Source of the DNA: JBBSVE01 sp038233815
GTDB lineage: Bacteria; Pseudomonadota; Alphaproteobacteria; Rhodobacterales; Rhodobacteraceae
Assembly: GCA_038233815.1 (NCBI GenBank)
Contig: JBBSVE010000132.1
Coordinates: 1 to 8,419 of the forward strand
Direction of reading: 5' to 3'
Length of the DNA: 8,419 bases
Shown here: positions 7,401 to 8,419 of the stretch, in pieces
Layout of the letters: every line of letters begins with the position of its first letter
How positions within the stretch are numbered: the first letter of the stretch is position 1
Translations under genes and position numbers: made by a program
The notes under the pieces: model-generated
What the model was told of the DNA's origin: nothing
Database searches by the model: none
Seen by the model: only the letters and a program-made list of their open reading frames with translations

Positions 7401-7855
7401 CCGGCACCTATGACGGCACGCTGCGGGTGCAGAACGTCCGCATCCGGAACGCGCCCGCGCTGGCGGAACTGGTGAACGCGATCTCGGTCGTGGGGCTGCT
7501 CGACCAGTTGCAGGCCAGCGGCATCCTCTTTAGCGAGGTCGATGCCGATTTCCGCCTCACGCCGGACACGGTGCGGATCGTGCGCGGCTCGGCGGTGGGC
7601 GCGTCGCTCGGCGTGTCGGCGGCGGGGGTTGTGGGCGTGCAGACCGGCGCGCTGGCGCTGCAAGGGGTCGTGTCGCCGATCTATTTCCTGAACAGCATCG
7701 GCTCGGTCCTGACGCGGAAGGGCGAGGGGCTGTTCGGCTTCAACTACACCGTCGGCGGCACGGCAAAAAGCCCGTCCGTCTCCGTCAACCCGCTCTCCAT
7801 CCTGACCCCGGGGATGTTCCGGGAGATCTTCCGCACCAGTCCTCCCGCCCGATGA
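4457..7855 (+). CDS. AsmA/YhdP-like protein (DUF3971 and AsmA-like C-terminal region)
   Basis: A 1132-residue protein with a Pro/Arg-rich N-terminus (1-40), one membrane helix at about 43-64 and a very long exported region rich in short alternating beta strands. The TRDWVAENV segment at 501-509, in a region of LALWPP and GDLSDVRAALRI character, is typical of DUF3971. The end, from about 980, resembles the AsmA-like C-terminal region, with LRVQNVRIRNAPALAELV and a closing NPLSILTPGMFREIF. AsmA-family proteins such as YhdP and TamB of Escherichia coli span the periplasm as hydrophobic grooves thought to carry phospholipid to the outer membrane; the same role is inferred here. The length is near that of YhdP. 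The ATG at 4457 is the first in frame but has only a distant GGGA (4441-4444) as ribosome binding site, so the exact start is uncertain. bcp is divergent 150 bp away. The TGA at 7853-7855 lies 8 bases before the queA ATG and overlaps another ATG at 7852. Confidence 0.88.
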   Translation: MHGPPGSRETDRPDPSGSAPRRGLRRVFRPRARISRPHHTSYWLVPLLILLGLGLAFAALSLSGTRIRLPVWAVAEVEARINAGLSEIRLGSTGRPSVALGGAEVVVDHDWVPRVRLEDVRLMEGDGRTLLTLPDLRLAFDPAQMVRGRVRLQSLRVTGAALGLTRLADGRFDIALAGGAPMVGFGGIVRGLVDLFDQPALSSLREIGAEGLVLTVRDQRAGRIWTLNGGTVALANGPDRIAAEVGVTLAPEPDATAARRITPATAMVGQPPARAHLSLTASKADASARLEIGVADVTAADIAAQADVLAFLRVLDARVSGTFTSALDGAGRLSALDAGLSIGAGALRPVASASPVAFDAAKVAFSYDPVRERIEMREMSVQSASLRVTATGQAYLPGAAQGLPREMLAQISFSDVQADPEGLFTEPAHFDRGALDLRLRLDPFSVRIGQLSLSGGNSALHLSGEAEAGANGWRTAIDVGLDRITLHRLLALWPPSAVPGTRDWVAENVQEGDLSDVRAALRIVPGQEPRFALGYEFDGADVTFLKSMPPIRQGVGYNTIQGRTYTLVVNRGHVDPPEGGPIDVAGSVLQVRDITEKPARAEIDLHTEGSLTATLSLLDQPPFEFIGKAKLPVTLGEGSARLRTRLVIPLKPGLHVADVSFETKGEVRDVTSDELIPGRMLASDRLSIAASAEEISIGGPGTLDGVPFDGIYRQRFGPEADGRSEITGTAELSASAVEKLRLGLPQDLISGKGQADLTVSLSRDAPPALRLTSTLAGVGLSIPALGWSKPASATGRLTLDATLGGPARVRDLTLDAAGLKARGEITLKADGTLDRATFGSVKLGGWLDAPVTLSGRGAGTAPGVSVNGGSVDLRRLPRGSAGSGGGEVGTIPVTLDRLTVSEGIALTRFRGTLRPGRSGLAGDFTGSLNGKVGVAGALAPSAAGTAVRIRANDAGRVFAAAGIFPDAGGGSMDLSVVPLGPPGTYDGTLRVQNVRIRNAPALAELVNAISVVGLLDQLQASGILFSEVDADFRLTPDTVRIVRGSAVGASLGVSAAGVVGVQTGALALQGVVSPIYFLNSIGSVLTRKGEGLFGFNYTVGGTAKSPSVSVNPLSILTPGMFREIFRTSPPAR

Positions 7856-7858
7856 AGG
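7855..7858 (+). promoter_or_regulatory. Ribosome binding site deciding the queA start
   Basis: AAGG at 7855-7858, overlapping the last base of the upstream stop codon, sits 5 nt before the ATG at 7864. The in-frame ATG at 7852, which forms an ATGA overlap with the upstream stop, has only pyrimidine-rich sequence before it and no visible ribosome binding site. Confidence 0.6.
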
Positions 7859-7863
7859 CCGCC

Positions 7864-8419
7864 ATGACGCTCGATGATTTCGATTTTGCCCTGCCCGAAC
7901 ACCTGATCGCCACGCGCCCCGTGCGTCCGCGGCCTGCGGCCCGGTTGCTCGCCGTGACGCCGGACGCGTTCCGCGATCTCTCGGTCCGCGACCTGCCGGG
8001 GCTGCTGCGTCCGGGCGACCGGCTGATCCTCAACGACACGCGCGTGATCCCGGGACGGCTTTCGGGCACCCGAACCCGGCTGTCGGCGCAAGGCGAGGTT
8101 TCCGCCCGCATCGAGGTCACGCTGATGGAGCCTCAGGGCCCCGGCTGGCGTGCGCTGGCCAAACCTCTGCGCAAGGTCGAGGTGGGTGAGGTGATCCGCT
8201 TTTCGCCGACGTTCCACGCCGAGGTCAGGGCCAAGGGCGAAGGCGATCTGACGCTGGCCTTCTCGCTCGAGGGTTCGGCGTTCGATGCGGCGCTGGCGGA
8301 GGTGGGGCATATGCCGCTGCCGCCCTACATCGCCTCGAAGCGCGCGCCGGATGCGTCCGACGACACCGACTACCAGACCGTCTTCGCCCGCAATCCCGGC
8401 GCCGTCGCCGCCCCCACGG
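7864..8419 (+). CDS. queA: S-adenosylmethionine:tRNA ribosyltransferase-isomerase, N-terminal part (3' end outside window)
   Basis: The first 185 codons of QueA, out of roughly 350 in the family. QueA transfers and isomerises the ribosyl part of S-adenosylmethionine onto 7-aminomethyl-7-deazaguanine at tRNA position 34, making epoxyqueuosine in the queuosine pathway. Family signatures are the N-terminal DFDFALPEHLIATRP, then LRPGDRLILNDTRVIPGRL and GHMPLPPYI, followed by DTDYQTVFARNPGAVAAPT at the window edge, where the family continues with AGLHF. The ATG at 7864 is chosen over the ATG at 7852 because it has a ribosome binding site and matches the start of Escherichia coli QueA, where about four residues precede the DF-F-LPE motif. 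Using 7852 would add MKAA. The gap to the AsmA-like gene is 8 bp, so the two are probably co-transcribed and translationally coupled. No stop codon interrupts the frame to base 8419. Confidence 0.96.
   Translation, partial: MTLDDFDFALPEHLIATRPVRPRPAARLLAVTPDAFRDLSVRDLPGLLRPGDRLILNDTRVIPGRLSGTRTRLSAQGEVSARIEVTLMEPQGPGWRALAKPLRKVEVGEVIRFSPTFHAEVRAKGEGDLTLAFSLEGSAFDAALAEVGHMPLPPYIASKRAPDASDDTDYQTVFARNPGAVAAPT

Noticed and set aside
6589..7663. Two long minus-strand open frames (272 codons each) opposite the end of the AsmA-like gene
   Set aside because: They overlap one another in different frames, have Arg/Pro/Ser-rich composition, and lie wholly within the well-supported plus-strand gene.
7744..8310. 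A 188-codon minus-strand open frame opposite the start of queA
   Set aside because: It is antisense to a gene with clear QueA signatures, and its Arg/Gln/Gly-rich translation looks like an artefact of codon bias.
1..8419. Mobile elements, CRISPR arrays, toxin-antitoxin pairs, defence or prophage genes
   Set aside because: I found no long direct or terminal repeats, spacer-like arrays, integrase or transposase motifs, or shifts in codon character; all complete genes are recognisable housekeeping or envelope genes.

Overview
The window is a stretch of high-GC chromosome that reads as core genome of an alphaproteobacterium, most likely a Rhodobacterales/Paracoccaceae-type organism. The basis is the gene order (PBP1A then prfB), the RF2 sequence type, an M23 peptidase with a DUF5930-like N-terminal part, the bactofilin, and the strong GC bias at third codon positions. 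I see no phage, transposon, integrase, CRISPR, tRNA or rRNA signal. The assignment comes from recognition of protein families, not from a search.

Layout: (1) 1-501, the C-terminal end of a class A penicillin-binding protein 1A, cut by the window start and carrying the KTGT motif. (2) 568-1692, prfB (release factor 2), complete, with a GGQ loop and no programmed frameshift. (3) 1708-1735, a symmetrical hairpin between the converging prfB and bactofilin genes, probably a bidirectional terminator. (4) A minus-strand block, transcribed from about 4306 down to 1759: a PrxQ/Bcp peroxiredoxin (3836-4306), a membrane-anchored coiled-coil M23 endopeptidase starting with GTG (2315-3655), and a bactofilin (1759-2325) whose start overlaps the end of the peptidase gene by 11 bp. 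(5) A 150-bp divergent intergenic region (4307-4456). (6) 4457-7855, a 1132-residue AsmA/YhdP-like protein (DUF3971 plus AsmA-like C-terminal region). (7) queA from 7864, cut by the window end.

Several genes serve the cell envelope: PBP1A builds peptidoglycan, the M23 enzyme is expected to cut its crosslinks under the spatial control of the bactofilin polymer, and the AsmA-like protein is a candidate lipid carrier between the inner and outer membranes. The others are translation genes (prfB, queA) and an antioxidant enzyme (bcp). The most interesting unit is the overlapping M23-bactofilin pair, a morphogenesis module already known in other Alphaproteobacteria. I found no convincing sign of an undescribed system; the remaining observations concern individual residues, starts and regulatory sites.
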